A stretch of DNA of 64,000 nucleotides from Desulfosudis oleivorans (GTDB lineage: Bacteria > Desulfobacterota > Desulfobacteria > Desulfobacterales > SURF-7), in NCBI GenBank assembly GCA_020723305.1, contig DYJC01000003.1:206418-270417 (forward strand), written 5' to 3'. Below are positions 1-9,510 of this stretch, piece after piece (the first letter of the stretch is position 1; each line of letters starts with the position of its first letter). The notes beneath the pieces were generated by a model. It saw nothing but the letters and a program-made list of their open reading frames with translations, was not told where the DNA came from and made no database searches. The translations under genes were made by a program, and so were the position numbers.

Positions 1-1404
1 AATGTCTCCGTCAAGGTCTTTGGCAATGGCAAAGGACGCGGCCCGGACGGCGGTGTCCACCGCATTCCGGCTGTACTCCTTTGACTTGGCCAGGGTATGC
101 AGGGCTTTTGTCGGATTGTGGAAGCCCACACTGTTTTCCGCGGAAACATAATCCCAGAAAAACTGCCCTTTGCGGCACCATTCCCGTGCCTCTATTATCA
201 TGTTCTCATAATCCACCGGTTTTTCTCCCTGGTATTCGGATGCCAGCCGGATGGCTTCGTGCGCTCTGACCGAGATTTCCTGGGCCGTCAGCAACTGCTC
301 CCAAACCTTGTGCTGGGTGAAGAGCACCCGCTCTTTGAGAAAATCAGGCGTTTTATCCGTATGACACTGACGGCAAGCCTTGAGATCCGGATCCTTGAGC
401 GGTGAGGTCCAGTGGTGGGTGGATATCTTTTTCTTCCCATCCAGCCGGATGTAACTCATATGACAATCGGCGCAGGTGACACCGGCAGCCCCATGTACAC
501 CATTAGACCACATTTCATATTCCGGATGCTGCGCTTTGAGCATAGGGGTCTTGGACACTGGATGGGTCCAATCCACGAAGTTACCCTCAAAACCTTTTGT
601 GGCGTTATCGCCGTGGGTTTTGTAATAGGTGTAGATCTCTTCCGGATCAAGCCCCTTGGCCCATGGAAAGACCGGTTTTTTGGCCGGGCCGAAGCTCTTA
701 TCCTGGAAATAATATTCCACATGGCACTGTCCGCAAACCAGGGCACGCTGTTCATTGCGCTGCATGTTCTTGAAATCCTTGCCCTGCCCGGCCAGGTAGT
801 CCTTCAACGGCGCGCTGTACAGTCGCAACTCCATATTCCGGGGATCGTGGCAATTGGCACACCCGATGGTGTCTTCATCCAGATCGACTTTCTCCCGGAA
901 CAGGTTGAAATCCTTTGCCCAGAAAGCATCCCCGTCATTTTTCAGGAACACGTTCATTCTGGCGGTTTTACAGTTCATGCAGGTGGCGGGGAGTCCCGCC
1001 TTCTCGTCATACCGGTTCAAACGGTCAATGTGCAGGATATCCTTCATTGCATAAGTATGTCCCCGCGCAGCCCGGTATTCGTAGCTGAAGGGATACCCCA
1101 ACCAGAGATTTTTCAGATAAGGTTGTGCATGCTTATACCCTTCCGGAAGGGGATTGACATTGTCATGCTTGTTGTAAGCCACGGATCCGTTGTACTCGGT
1201 CATGATCTCCGATTCATTGTTCCGCTTATAGGTCTCGTAATGCAGGGGAAATTGTGATTGAAAGGCTGAGTTTCGGACCTCTTCTTCGGGCAGACCGGTC
1301 TGATATATCGGCGGTGTCGGTTCGGAAACATCCGAACATCCGGTAAACAGCGGAATGCATGCAAGGATCAGTACAAGAACGAATGAGTTTGCTGATTTAT
1401 ACAT
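1..1404 (-). CDS. nrfA: Cytochrome c nitrite reductase, catalytic subunit NrfA (3' end cut by window edge)
   Basis: Pentaheme cytochrome c that reduces nitrite to ammonia with six electrons on the outer face of the cytoplasmic membrane, receiving electrons from NrfH. Reading the minus strand from 1404 gives 468 residues without a stop, so only the last few residues lie beyond position 1. Five heme sites are visible in order: CMNCK near residue 141 (the lysine-ligated catalytic heme typical of NrfA), CANCH near 181, CGQCH near 223, CADCH near 309 and CRQCH near 343. The N-terminus is a lipoprotein signal with lipobox FTGC (Cys23), so the enzyme is probably lipid-anchored. It overlaps the end of nrfH by 8 bases, indicating co-translation. 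The CXXCK site normally needs a dedicated heme lyase, which is not in this window. Confidence 0.96.
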   Translation of the reverse strand, partial: MYKSANSFVLVLILACIPLFTGCSDVSEPTPPIYQTGLPEEEVRNSAFQSQFPLHYETYKRNNESEIMTEYNGSVAYNKHDNVNPLPEGYKHAQPYLKNLWLGYPFSYEYRAARGHTYAMKDILHIDRLNRYDEKAGLPATCMNCKTARMNVFLKNDGDAFWAKDFNLFREKVDLDEDTIGCANCHDPRNMELRLYSAPLKDYLAGQGKDFKNMQRNEQRALVCGQCHVEYYFQDKSFGPAKKPVFPWAKGLDPEEIYTYYKTHGDNATKGFEGNFVDWTHPVSKTPMLKAQHPEYEMWSNGVHGAAGVTCADCHMSYIRLDGKKKISTHHWTSPLKDPDLKACRQCHTDKTPDFLKERVLFTQHKVWEQLLTAQEISVRAHEAIRLASEYQGEKPVDYENMIIEAREWCRKGQFFWDYVSAENSVGFHNPTKALHTLAKSKEYSRNAVDTAVRAASFAIAKDLDGDI

Positions 1405-1870
1405 CTGCGGCGCTCCTTTTGGCTATGGAAATTTTCGGAGTATGGGGAACATGGCGGTGGCAGTCCGTGCAATGGGCCTTGGCGGTCATGTTTACACTTT
1501 CGATGACGGCGCCATGGCATCGCAGGCAGTTTGTCTGAACAACCTCTCGTGTTTCAGCACCGGCGTGAATCAGGTCCGGGATGTTTCCGGATACCGTTGA
1601 AAAAACATCACGAATACCTTCCTTGGTTTTAAACGGTATTTTGGCCTGCAGGGCATAGGGTGCGTGGCATTCATTGCAGGCCAGCTTGGCATGAAGCGAT
1701 CTTGCATGAGTCAGGGCCGCCTCGGACATGGAATGGCATCGGCCGCAGAACCCGACCCTATCTGTTGCGGTCATGGCAAGGGATGACCCGATGGTGATTC
1801 CTGCACCGACGATCACTGCCAGGATGACAATAGGCAGAATTCCATTCCCTGGTTTTCCCTGTACAACCAT
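1397..1870 (-). CDS. nrfH: Cytochrome c nitrite reductase small subunit NrfH
   Basis: Membrane-anchored tetraheme quinol dehydrogenase of the NapC/NirT family that passes electrons from menaquinol to NrfA. The protein has one N-terminal membrane helix (about residues 9-30) and four heme motifs: CGRCHSM, CNECH, CLRCH and CTDCH. An upstream in-frame ATG at 1891 exists, but AAAGGAGAGG lies directly before the ATG at 1870, so 1870 is chosen as the start, giving 157 residues, the usual NrfH length. The methionine after the first CXXCH fits the unusual first heme of NrfH. Gene order nrfH-nrfA with an 8-base overlap is standard. Identification is firm. Confidence 0.95.
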   Translation of the reverse strand: MVVQGKPGNGILPIVILAVIVGAGITIGSSLAMTATDRVGFCGRCHSMSEAALTHARSLHAKLACNECHAPYALQAKIPFKTKEGIRDVFSTVSGNIPDLIHAGAETREVVQTNCLRCHGAVIESVNMTAKAHCTDCHRHVPHTPKISIAKRSAADV

Positions 1871-2121
1871 AGCCTCTCCTTTTGTTTTCATTAGGCTTTT
1901 GCACTGCCGTCTCAGCTGGAATTGCTTCTGCTTTCAGACAACCGGCCGATTTCCAATGAATGGCCTTGGTTCATTACCGGTTTTACCTGAAAAACTTTGC
2001 ATAACTCATACTCAAATACGATTTTCGTGTCAAGAAGATTGTGAATACAATATCTTAAACTTGTTTCCAGCGCCATAGACCGTTTTTCATGGCTTTGATA
2101 ACCTCATTTTTTTTGTTGTAA

Positions 2122-2149
2122 ATTATATTATAAAATGATACCGTATCAA
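2122..2149 (-). promoter_or_regulatory. Candidate nrfHA promoter with overlapping palindrome
   Basis: The 410-bp region between nrfH and glgP (1871-2280) is AT-rich and divergent. On the minus strand TTGATA (2149-2144) and TATAAT (2127-2122) are separated by 16 bases, resembling a sigma-70 promoter reading toward nrfH. The perfect inverted repeat TGATAC-C-GTATCA (2136-2148) overlaps the -35 box and could be an operator. It resembles an FNR/Crp-type half-site pair but has one extra central base. I see no second convincing promoter for glgP and no open reading frame here. Confidence 0.45.
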
Positions 2150-2280
2150 ATATCTTTTGTCAGATAAAATCTTCATTTCATGAACATATCTTAATTAATT
2201 TCTATCCAACAGAAATGGTCTGAGAACCAAAAGGCTGTAGAGTTGTTTTTATTCTACATTGTAATCCGGAGGGTGATATT

Positions 2281-4776
2281 TTGGAAAATAAATCAATTTT
2301 TAAAAACTGGGGGACATTTAAGAAAGGCGTAGATGCCCAGAGCATTCAACTCTCTTTTGCCAATCATCTTGAGTATTCGTTGTCTAAGGATAAATATACG
2401 GCAACATTGCGGGATCTATATCAGGCCATTGCACTGACAGTTCGGGACCGGATGATTGAGCGGTGGATCAAAACCCAGCAGATGTACCATGAGCATGATG
2501 TGAAACGGATTTATTATCTTTCTGCAGAATATCTGATGGGACGGGTATTGATCAACAATCTGATCAATTCGGGCATGTATGGAGAAAGCTGGAAAGCCAT
2601 GGCTGAGCTTGGCATCGACATGACCCAGCTTGCGGAAATGGAGCCGGACATGGGTTTGGGAAATGGCGGCCTGGGAAGGCTTGCCGCCTGTTTTCTGGAT
2701 TCTCTTGCCACGATGGAACTGCCCAGTCATGGGTACGGCATCCGTTACGAATTTGGTATTTTTGATCAAGTTATCCGGGACCTGGGCCAGACGGAACTTC
2801 CTGAAAACTGGCTCAAGTATAACAATCCATGGGAAGTTCCCAGACCGGAGTACAGTTTTACCGTACATTTCTACGGCTGGGTAAAGCAGACCCACATGCT
2901 GGACGGACGACTCAAGTCTGAGTGGACAGACACCAGCAACGTGATTGGTGTTGCCTATGACATCCCGATTGCCGGCTACAACAACCAGACAGTCAACACG
3001 CTCAGACTCTGGTCTGCAAGAGCATCCAACGAGTTTGAACTGAAGTATTTCCAGCATGGCGACTATCTGCGGGCCGTGGAGGAAAAAAACATTTCCGAAA
3101 ATATTTCCAAAGTTTTGTACCCCAATGATGAAATTTATGAAGGGCGAGAACTCCGGCTCAAGCAGCAGTTCTTTTTTGTGTCCTGCTCTATTCAGGATAT
3201 TATTCGTAGGTATTTTGCCGAGCATGACACCTTTGATGCATTTTCCGATAAGGTCGCCATCCAGATGAATGATACACATCCATCCCTTGCCGTGGTTGAG
3301 TTGATGAGGCTCCTTCTGGATATCTATGATTTGAATTGGGAGCGGGCATGGGAGATTACCACAAAAAGTTGTGCTTATACCAATCATACCCTTCTTGCCG
3401 AAGCAATGGAGAAATGGCCGATTTCTCTTTTCGGCAAATTGCTTCCCCGTCACCTGCAGATCATTTTTGAAATCAACCGGCGTTTTTTACGCGATGTCGC
3501 AACGATCTATATCGGTGACAAGGAACGTATCCGCCGTATGTCGATTGTTGAAGAGGAAGGTGAAAAAAAGATACGTATGGCCCATCTGGCAATTGTTGGC
3601 TCCCATGCAGTCAATGGAGTGGCGGCGCTGCATACAAGGCTCTTGAAGGAACGGGAACTTCGGGATTTTGATCAGATGTATCCGGGGAAAATTACAAATA
3701 AAACAAACGGAGTAACCCCGAGGCGCTGGCTTCTGTCCATTAATCCCGGACTATCCGACCTGATCAGCCAACATATCGGAAGCGAGTGGGTGAAGAATCT
3801 GGACCTGTTGCGCCAGTTGGAACCGTTGGCCGGGGACGCAGCCTTTCAGAAGGTTTTTCAGGAAGTGAAGCGTAACAATAAAATCAAATTGGCTGATTTG
3901 ACCCTGAATTTGACGGGTATCAAGGTTGATCCGTTATCGATTTTTGATTTTCAGGTGAAACGCATCCATGAGTATAAACGGCAGTTGATGAACATTCTCC
4001 ATGTGATTTATTGCTGGCTGAAACTGAAGACGGTGCCTGATTTTAACCCGGCCCCCCGGACTTTTTTCTTCGGGGGAAAAGCAGCTCCGGGATATTTGAC
4101 AGCCAAGAGGATAATCAAACTTATCTGTCATGTCGCTGAAATGGTCAATCGTGATCCCTTTACCAGCCAGAAACTCAAGGTTGTATTTCTGCCCAATTAT
4201 CGGGTATCCCTTGCTGAAAAAATTTTCCCGGCAGCCGATGTTTCCGAACAGATTTCGACCGCCGGCTTTGAGGCTTCCGGAACTTCCAACATGAAGTTTG
4301 CCTTGAACGGCGCGCTGACCATCGGCACCCTGGATGGTGCGAACATTGAAATCATGGAAGAAGTTGGAGCTGAAAACATCTTTATTTTCGGGTTGAACAC
4401 GGAAGAGGTCGATGCGGTTCGCAACCAATACGATCCATATTCCTACTATCAGCGTGACCCGATTCTCAAAGAGACGATCGATCTGATCCAGAGCGGATTC
4501 TTCAATCCTGAGGAACGGGAACTTTTTCATCCATTGGTGGATCAGTTGATTCATCAGGATCATTATCTGATCCTGGCGGATTTTGAATCCTACCATCAAG
4601 GCCAGATGAAGATCAGTCAGCTCTATAATGATCCCGGCAATTGGACACATAAAGCCATTTTAAATATGATCCGTATGGGCAAGTTCTGCTCGGATCGAAC
4701 CATCGCCGAATACAATCGGGATATCTGGCACGCCAAACCCCTGACCATCCTTCCAACCCGGATCGCAGAGGGATAG
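2281..4776 (+). CDS. glgP: Glycogen/maltodextrin phosphorylase
   Basis: Pyridoxal-phosphate enzyme (GT35) releasing glucose-1-phosphate from alpha-1,4-glucan, acting in the cytoplasm in glycogen mobilisation. At 831 residues it has the full family length. The PLP-binding signature EASGTSNMKFALNG is intact with the Schiff-base lysine at K672, and the N-terminal motif GLGNGGLGRLAACFLDS is also present. The start codon is TTG, supported by GGAGGG at 2268-2273 seven bases upstream; no ATG near the 5' end has comparable support. The gene stands alone, with no branching enzyme, glycogen synthase or debranching enzyme within the window. The TTG start may limit translation. Confidence 0.96.
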   Translation: MENKSIFKNWGTFKKGVDAQSIQLSFANHLEYSLSKDKYTATLRDLYQAIALTVRDRMIERWIKTQQMYHEHDVKRIYYLSAEYLMGRVLINNLINSGMYGESWKAMAELGIDMTQLAEMEPDMGLGNGGLGRLAACFLDSLATMELPSHGYGIRYEFGIFDQVIRDLGQTELPENWLKYNNPWEVPRPEYSFTVHFYGWVKQTHMLDGRLKSEWTDTSNVIGVAYDIPIAGYNNQTVNTLRLWSARASNEFELKYFQHGDYLRAVEEKNISENISKVLYPNDEIYEGRELRLKQQFFFVSCSIQDIIRRYFAEHDTFDAFSDKVAIQMNDTHPSLAVVELMRLLLDIYDLNWERAWEITTKSCAYTNHTLLAEAMEKWPISLFGKLLPRHLQIIFEINRRFLRDVATIYIGDKERIRRMSIVEEEGEKKIRMAHLAIVGSHAVNGVAALHTRLLKERELRDFDQMYPGKITNKTNGVTPRRWLLSINPGLSDLISQHIGSEWVKNLDLLRQLEPLAGDAAFQKVFQEVKRNNKIKLADLTLNLTGIKVDPLSIFDFQVKRIHEYKRQLMNILHVIYCWLKLKTVPDFNPAPRTFFFGGKAAPGYLTAKRIIKLICHVAEMVNRDPFTSQKLKVVFLPNYRVSLAEKIFPAADVSEQISTAGFEASGTSNMKFALNGALTIGTLDGANIEIMEEVGAENIFIFGLNTEEVDAVRNQYDPYSYYQRDPILKETIDLIQSGFFNPEERELFHPLVDQLIHQDHYLILADFESYHQGQMKISQLYNDPGNWTHKAILNMIRMGKFCSDRTIAEYNRDIWHAKPLTILPTRIAEG

Positions 4777-4957
4777 ATGATCGGGTAAGGGATAGGAGTC
4801 TTTTATTGCAGCCTCTTATAGAAACAGCCTTCCTTCTTCAAGTCTGTTGTCTTTGAGGATATAAACTTTACTGCTTCTGGTGTTATTTGCTTTGAAAGCG
4901 GTTTGAAAAAACTCAAGCACGATTCAGTTAAAAATCATTTCAAAAGGAGGCGACACA

Positions 4958-6259
4958 ATGAAGGTACAATTTTTCGCTTGGTTTCAGAAAAGATGTTTTG
5001 GTATCATAATGATGGCTGTACTCCTTGGTGTATTATCAGTGCATGGTGCAAATGCGGAGATCGCAAAAATCGGATTGAACTATCCGAAAACCGGGCCTTA
5101 CTCGGTTGAGGGCCTGGATCAACTCCGCGCTGCGGAACTGGCTACCGAGGAGATCAATGCAGCCGGGGGAATTCTCGGACAAAAAATTGAGATTGTAGTT
5201 CGCGATTCCCAGTCCAAACCGGATGTGACGACGGTCAATGTAACCGAGCTGATCGACAAGGAAGGCGTCAAGATGGTTTTTGGCGGATCGGCCAGCAGTG
5301 TTGCCATTGCCGCCGGCAAGGTTTGTAAGGAAAAAGGTCGAATTTTTTTCGGGACCCTTACCTATTCCACGGAAACCACCGGCGAAGAGGGCCACCGGTA
5401 TATTTTTAGGGAGTGCTACGATGCCTGGATGGGTGCCAAGGTACTCTCTTCCTATATGAAGGAGAAGTTTGCAGGTAAGAAGTATTTATATATAACAGCG
5501 GATTACACCTGGGGAAGGACCACCGAGGCTTCAGTGCGGAAATTCAGCGGTACTGAGGATAAATCCATGCATAAAGGGATGCTGACGCCGTTTCCTGCTG
5601 CCACGGAAGAAGATTTTAAAAAGGCCATCAGTTTCGCAAAAGTGGTTAAGCCGGATGTGCTGGTGCTGGTTCTTTTTGGAAAGGACATGACCACGGCGGT
5701 GAGAATCGCGACAACCATGGGATTGAAAAAGGATATGCAGATCATCGTACCGAATATCACCCTCGGGATGGCCGAAGGGGGAGGTGCCAAGGTGATGGAG
5801 GGCGTTATCGGTGCTCTGCCCTGGGATTGGAAGATTCCGTATAAATACAATTACGCCGGCGGCATTCAATTTGTTGAGAAATTCGCCGCCAAATACAACC
5901 GCTATCCCAGCACTTCCGGTGCTTCAGCATATGCCATCCTTTACGAATACAAGGCTGCTGTTGAAAGAGCCGGAACTTTTGACACACCGGCCGTGATCAA
6001 GGCACTGGAAGGGCATGAATATACCTTGCTGAAAGACAAGCAGATCTGGCGGGACTTTGATCATCAGTCCGTCCAGACGGTATATGCTGTCCGCTGCAAC
6101 CCGGAAGAGGTTGTCAATAAGGATAAATACAAACTGGATTATTTTGAAGTTCTCAGTTCCATGCCAGGAGCGGAAGCTGTAAAGACCCGTGAAGAATGGA
6201 ATGAGGCGCGCAAAGCAGCCGGTAAACCGATCGAGCTCGAAAAATTGCCGGGCGAATAA
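4958..6259 (+). CDS. Branched-chain amino acid type ABC transporter substrate-binding protein (Peripla_BP_6)
   Basis: Exported type I periplasmic binding protein of the LivK/UrtA/AmiC superfamily, 433 residues. A signal peptide with a hydrophobic core at residues 14-29 and probable cleavage after ANA (about residue 33) precedes the typical first strand IAKIGLNYPKTGPYSVEG and the sequence AAELATEEINAAGGILG. AAAGGAGG just upstream of the ATG fixes the start. No permease or ATPase genes adjoin. The next gene, about 100 bp downstream on the same strand, is a chemoreceptor, so this protein may present a ligand to that receptor instead of feeding a transporter. The ligand cannot be read from sequence. 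Confidence 0.88.
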   Translation: MKVQFFAWFQKRCFGIIMMAVLLGVLSVHGANAEIAKIGLNYPKTGPYSVEGLDQLRAAELATEEINAAGGILGQKIEIVVRDSQSKPDVTTVNVTELIDKEGVKMVFGGSASSVAIAAGKVCKEKGRIFFGTLTYSTETTGEEGHRYIFRECYDAWMGAKVLSSYMKEKFAGKKYLYITADYTWGRTTEASVRKFSGTEDKSMHKGMLTPFPAATEEDFKKAISFAKVVKPDVLVLVLFGKDMTTAVRIATTMGLKKDMQIIVPNITLGMAEGGGAKVMEGVIGALPWDWKIPYKYNYAGGIQFVEKFAAKYNRYPSTSGASAYAILYEYKAAVERAGTFDTPAVIKALEGHEYTLLKDKQIWRDFDHQSVQTVYAVRCNPEEVVNKDKYKLDYFEVLSSMPGAEAVKTREEWNEARKAAGKPIELEKLPGE

Positions 6260-6362
6260 CAGGATTACCTCAACGATGTTGATTGACCGCTGAGCCGGCC
6301 GACATAAAGTTTTCGAACGGCTCGGCGGTTTGAAACATAAACCGTAAAATGGGAGAAATCCA

Positions 6363-8534
6363 ATGAACTGGCTCATCAAATTGATATCCGGCAGTTTAGG
6401 GCGGAAAATTCTATCCGGTTTTTTATTGTCTCTACTCCCCATGCTGGCCATTGTCGGGGCGACCTACTATCCTGTCCGCGAAAGAACAATCGATAACAAC
6501 ATGCGGATCATGAAACTGATCATCGAAAGCAGTGTTGATGAAATGAATGGATTTATGGGAACGCAGGAAAGCCAGTTTGTAAAATGGACAGCCGAAGATA
6601 TCTTCGGGATGGCCATTGAATTCAATACGGTTCAGGAAATCGGCAACCATTTTAAATCCTTGCTGGATGGTCAAAACGGCTTTGCGTTGCTGCTGCTGAC
6701 AGATGCGGCCGGTAAGGTAATCGAAGCAATGGCCGGCGGATCTGCAAAAGGAAAATCAACAGATGCTTTAAAAGGAAAAACCATTGAGGGTCTCTCCGGG
6801 CAGGAAAACATGCCTGATCGAAGTGCCGCGGCAGTAAAAACCGATTTCATGCAGCAGATAGGACAGAAAACGAATTTTACCTATGCTTTCAGATTTAAAA
6901 CCAAGGATTCCAGCGGCAAGCCAAATGGCTTTTTCCTGGCTTATCTGGACTGGTCACAGATGCAATCTATTATCCATACTATAGAGAAAAAAATTAAAGC
7001 CAATGGTTACAATGAAAGCAGAATCGTTATCATGGACATGATTTCCGGAACAGCCGTTGCCCATTCAAATGAGGAGATGGTCGACAAGCAGTTGACTATT
7101 AAGAAGGATCTGGATGAATGGTTGCAAGAAAAAAGTACAGGTGATGTCCGCATATTCGATGAGGGAGCGGTGAGTGATTTTATCAGTTTTGCCCCACTTA
7201 AAAATATAGCCGGCTTTTTTACCGGCAAGATCGATCCCAAGGAACATGCGAAATTGATTTTAGCCATTTTCATTCCCACAGGCGAGGTAATGGGAATCAT
7301 CCAAAAGATACTGTATACTTCGATCGGCATTGCCGTCGGTGGCTGTTTGCTGATTCTGCTGATCGGATTTTTCATCGCACGCTCCATCACCAAACCCATC
7401 GGCAAAGCTTTGAATCTGGCTAAGGCGATCAGCACCGGCGATCTTTCCTATCGGCTCCGCATGCAACAAACAGATGAAATCGGACATCTGGCCGGCGCGT
7501 TGGACATTATGGCTGACGGGCTGGAGGAAAAAGCCAAAATGGCGGATAAAATCGCATCCGGAGATCTTTCAAGCGAGGTGAAGATCCTTTCCGACAAAGA
7601 TATCCTTGGTAAGGCACTTCAGACCATGGTGCGGAACTTGAGGGAGATTGTCTCGGAACTGCAAGTCGCCAGTGACCAGGTGGATAGCGGCGCCGGACAA
7701 GTGGCTGCTTCCAGTCAATCCCTGTCGCAAGGTGCGACACAACAGGCTTCGGCCATCGAAGAAATTACCAGCACCATGACCGAAATCGGCTCCCAAACCA
7801 AAACCAATGCAGAAAACGCCACCCAGGCCAATCAGCTTGCTACGGGTGTAAAAAGTGCAGGCAATAACGGGGCCGAACAAATGACCGGCATGATCAAGGC
7901 CATGGATGCCATCACCGATTCCAGCTCACAAATTTCAAAGATTATAAAAACCATTGATTCCATAGCATTCCAGACGAATTTGCTGGCCTTGAATGCAGCT
8001 GTTGAGGCGGCGCGTGCCGGTAAGCACGGCAAAGGATTCGCGGTCGTGGCCCAGGAGGTCCGTTCGCTGGCGTCACGCAGTGCCAAGGCAGCCCAAGAGA
8101 CAACCGAGTTGATCGAGGGATCCAAGCAAAAGGTTGCAAACGGGAGTGCCATTGCCGAAAAAACGGCCAAAGCACTCGAAGAAATGAATATCGGCATCGG
8201 AAAAGTGGCTGATCTGATCGCAGAGATCTCTTCTGCCAGCAATGAGCAGGCCCAAGGTATTTCCCAGATTGCCCAGGGACTGAATCAGATTGATGATGTC
8301 ACCCAGCGAAATACCGCCAATTCGGAAGAGACATCCTCGGCCGCCGAAGAGCTTTCTGCTCAAGCCAAGTCGGTGCGCAGACTGCTGGTTCGATTTACGC
8401 TTAAAGCGGGAACCGATCGTTCAACAGACAGCGAATCCATTCCGCAGACAAGGGCGGAAAGGACTGGATCAAACACCGGGCAAATATGGGGGTCAACAAA
8501 AATGATTGCCATGGATAATATCGAAAACAACTGA
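6363..8534 (+). CDS. Methyl-accepting chemotaxis protein
   Basis: Transmembrane chemoreceptor of 723 residues. Order: TM1 at about 17-37, a periplasmic ligand-binding region of about 275 residues (size and layout fit a double Cache domain), TM2 at about 316-338, HAMP at about 340-392, then the cytoplasmic MCP signalling hairpin. The conserved tip is intact near residues 532-570 ([18 protein letters not shown]). The protein would control CheA and thereby flagellar rotation; cheA/cheW are not in the window, but stator and flagellin genes are. It lies downstream of an orphan periplasmic binding protein. It ends 3 bp before the convergent amidohydrolase gene, with no obvious terminator between. 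Confidence 0.95.
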   Translation: MNWLIKLISGSLGRKILSGFLLSLLPMLAIVGATYYPVRERTIDNNMRIMKLIIESSVDEMNGFMGTQESQFVKWTAEDIFGMAIEFNTVQEIGNHFKSLLDGQNGFALLLLTDAAGKVIEAMAGGSAKGKSTDALKGKTIEGLSGQENMPDRSAAAVKTDFMQQIGQKTNFTYAFRFKTKDSSGKPNGFFLAYLDWSQMQSIIHTIEKKIKANGYNESRIVIMDMISGTAVAHSNEEMVDKQLTIKKDLDEWLQEKSTGDVRIFDEGAVSDFISFAPLKNIAGFFTGKIDPKEHAKLILAIFIPTGEVMGIIQKILYTSIGIAVGGCLLILLIGFFIARSITKPIGKALNLAKAISTGDLSYRLRMQQTDEIGHLAGALDIMADGLEEKAKMADKIASGDLSSEVKILSDKDILGKALQTMVRNLREIVSELQVASDQVDSGAGQVAASSQSLSQGATQQASAIEEITSTMTEIGSQTKTNAENATQANQLATGVKSAGNNGAEQMTGMIKAMDAITDSSSQISKIIKTIDSIAFQTNLLALNAAVEAARAGKHGKGFAVVAQEVRSLASRSAKAAQETTELIEGSKQKVANGSAIAEKTAKALEEMNIGIGKVADLIAEISSASNEQAQGISQIAQGLNQIDDVTQRNTANSEETSSAAEELSAQAKSVRRLLVRFTLKAGTDRSTDSESIPQTRAERTGSNTGQIWGSTKMIAMDNIENN

Positions 8535-8537
8535 AAT

Positions 8538-9455
8538 CTAAAGTTTTAACAGCTCTGCTGCATTTTCAAACAAAAGCCGTTTTTCAAGTCCTTTGTCGCC
8601 TTTGCAGGCCTTTTTCACGATCTTGATGGCCGGAATCCGGTTGCCATAGGGCCAATCCGAGGCATACATCACCCTCTCCGGACCAAAAGCGGTTATCAGT
8701 TCACGGACATGACCAGGAGACTGCACAGAGGTATCCACCATGACATTTTTAAACCGGCTCAGCAATTCAATGACATCCCGGTATTTGAACAGGCCGGCAT
8801 GGCCTGCGATAAAGGTTACATCGGGAAACGCCGCGACAAGATCCCTTGCATAAATAATCTCTCCCAGTGCTGCATTTTCCAGGTGTTGTTTTTCCGGCGC
8901 AAGATAATACGATGAAACCCCGCAATGAAAAAGAACCGGAAGGTGGTGCCCTGAAAACGCCTCGACTGCTGAAAACGTCCGCCTGTCGTTTAACGAAACC
9001 CGCTGAATAATGGGATGCAGTTTCAGGCCTTTTGCACCCTGTTTCACGTCGTTGTTCAAGCCGGATGCGATCATGTCGTCATCCTTTGTATAATCAACGC
9101 CGGTAAACGGGATCACCCGGGGTTCCTGTTCATGGGCTTTTTTTAAATCATCAAACGTCAGATAGGGCGGAATCGGCAAACAAACGTTCATCGAAACTCC
9201 TGCCTCATCCATGGACCGGCGCATATTCTCCAGTGTGGCCGTCGCGTTTCTGGCCCTTGAAGCTCGAGTGACAAGGGAATACAGTTTATAGTAGAACCAT
9301 TCTTCCGTTCTCCCAGGGAACCCACTGTGCAGCATCAGTTCGGAATGGGAAATCACATCGTAAAAAATTTTTTTCCGGACATTTTTTTTATCAATCAGAA
9401 GACCACCGTTTGGATGCAGAATATCTCCCAGATGGGTATGGACATCAATAATCAT
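8538..9455 (-). CDS. Amidohydrolase family (COG2159-type) metal-dependent hydrolase
   Basis: TIM-barrel metal-dependent hydrolase or decarboxylase, about 305 residues. Metal-ligand motifs are visible: DVHTHLGD at the N-terminus (HxH), LFHCGVS, FIAGHAG and the C-terminal YASDWPYGN with the catalytic aspartate. An in-frame ATG at 9476 exists but has no ribosome-binding site; AAGGGGG precedes the ATG at 9455, giving the usual family start MIIDVHTH, so that start is preferred. It follows the PuuB-like flavin oxidase gene on the same strand with a gap of about 55 bp, so the two may be co-expressed. The substrate is not predictable. Confidence 0.87.
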   Translation of the reverse strand: MIIDVHTHLGDILHPNGGLLIDKKNVRKKIFYDVISHSELMLHSGFPGRTEEWFYYKLYSLVTRASRARNATATLENMRRSMDEAGVSMNVCLPIPPYLTFDDLKKAHEQEPRVIPFTGVDYTKDDDMIASGLNNDVKQGAKGLKLHPIIQRVSLNDRRTFSAVEAFSGHHLPVLFHCGVSSYYLAPEKQHLENAALGEIIYARDLVAAFPDVTFIAGHAGLFKYRDVIELLSRFKNVMVDTSVQSPGHVRELITAFGPERVMYASDWPYGNRIPAIKIVKKACKGDKGLEKRLLFENAAELLKL

Positions 9456-9510
9456 CATTCCCCCTTCATGATTCATTCATGTAATCGATCGGCATGCCGG
9501 ATATTCCGGC

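Noticed and set aside
412..1257. 281-aa plus-strand ORF
   Set aside because: It is the reverse-strand shadow of nrfA, which has five heme motifs on the minus strand.
2416..3453. 345-aa minus-strand ORF opposite glgP
   Set aside because: Shadow of the phosphorylase gene; no family motif and biased composition.
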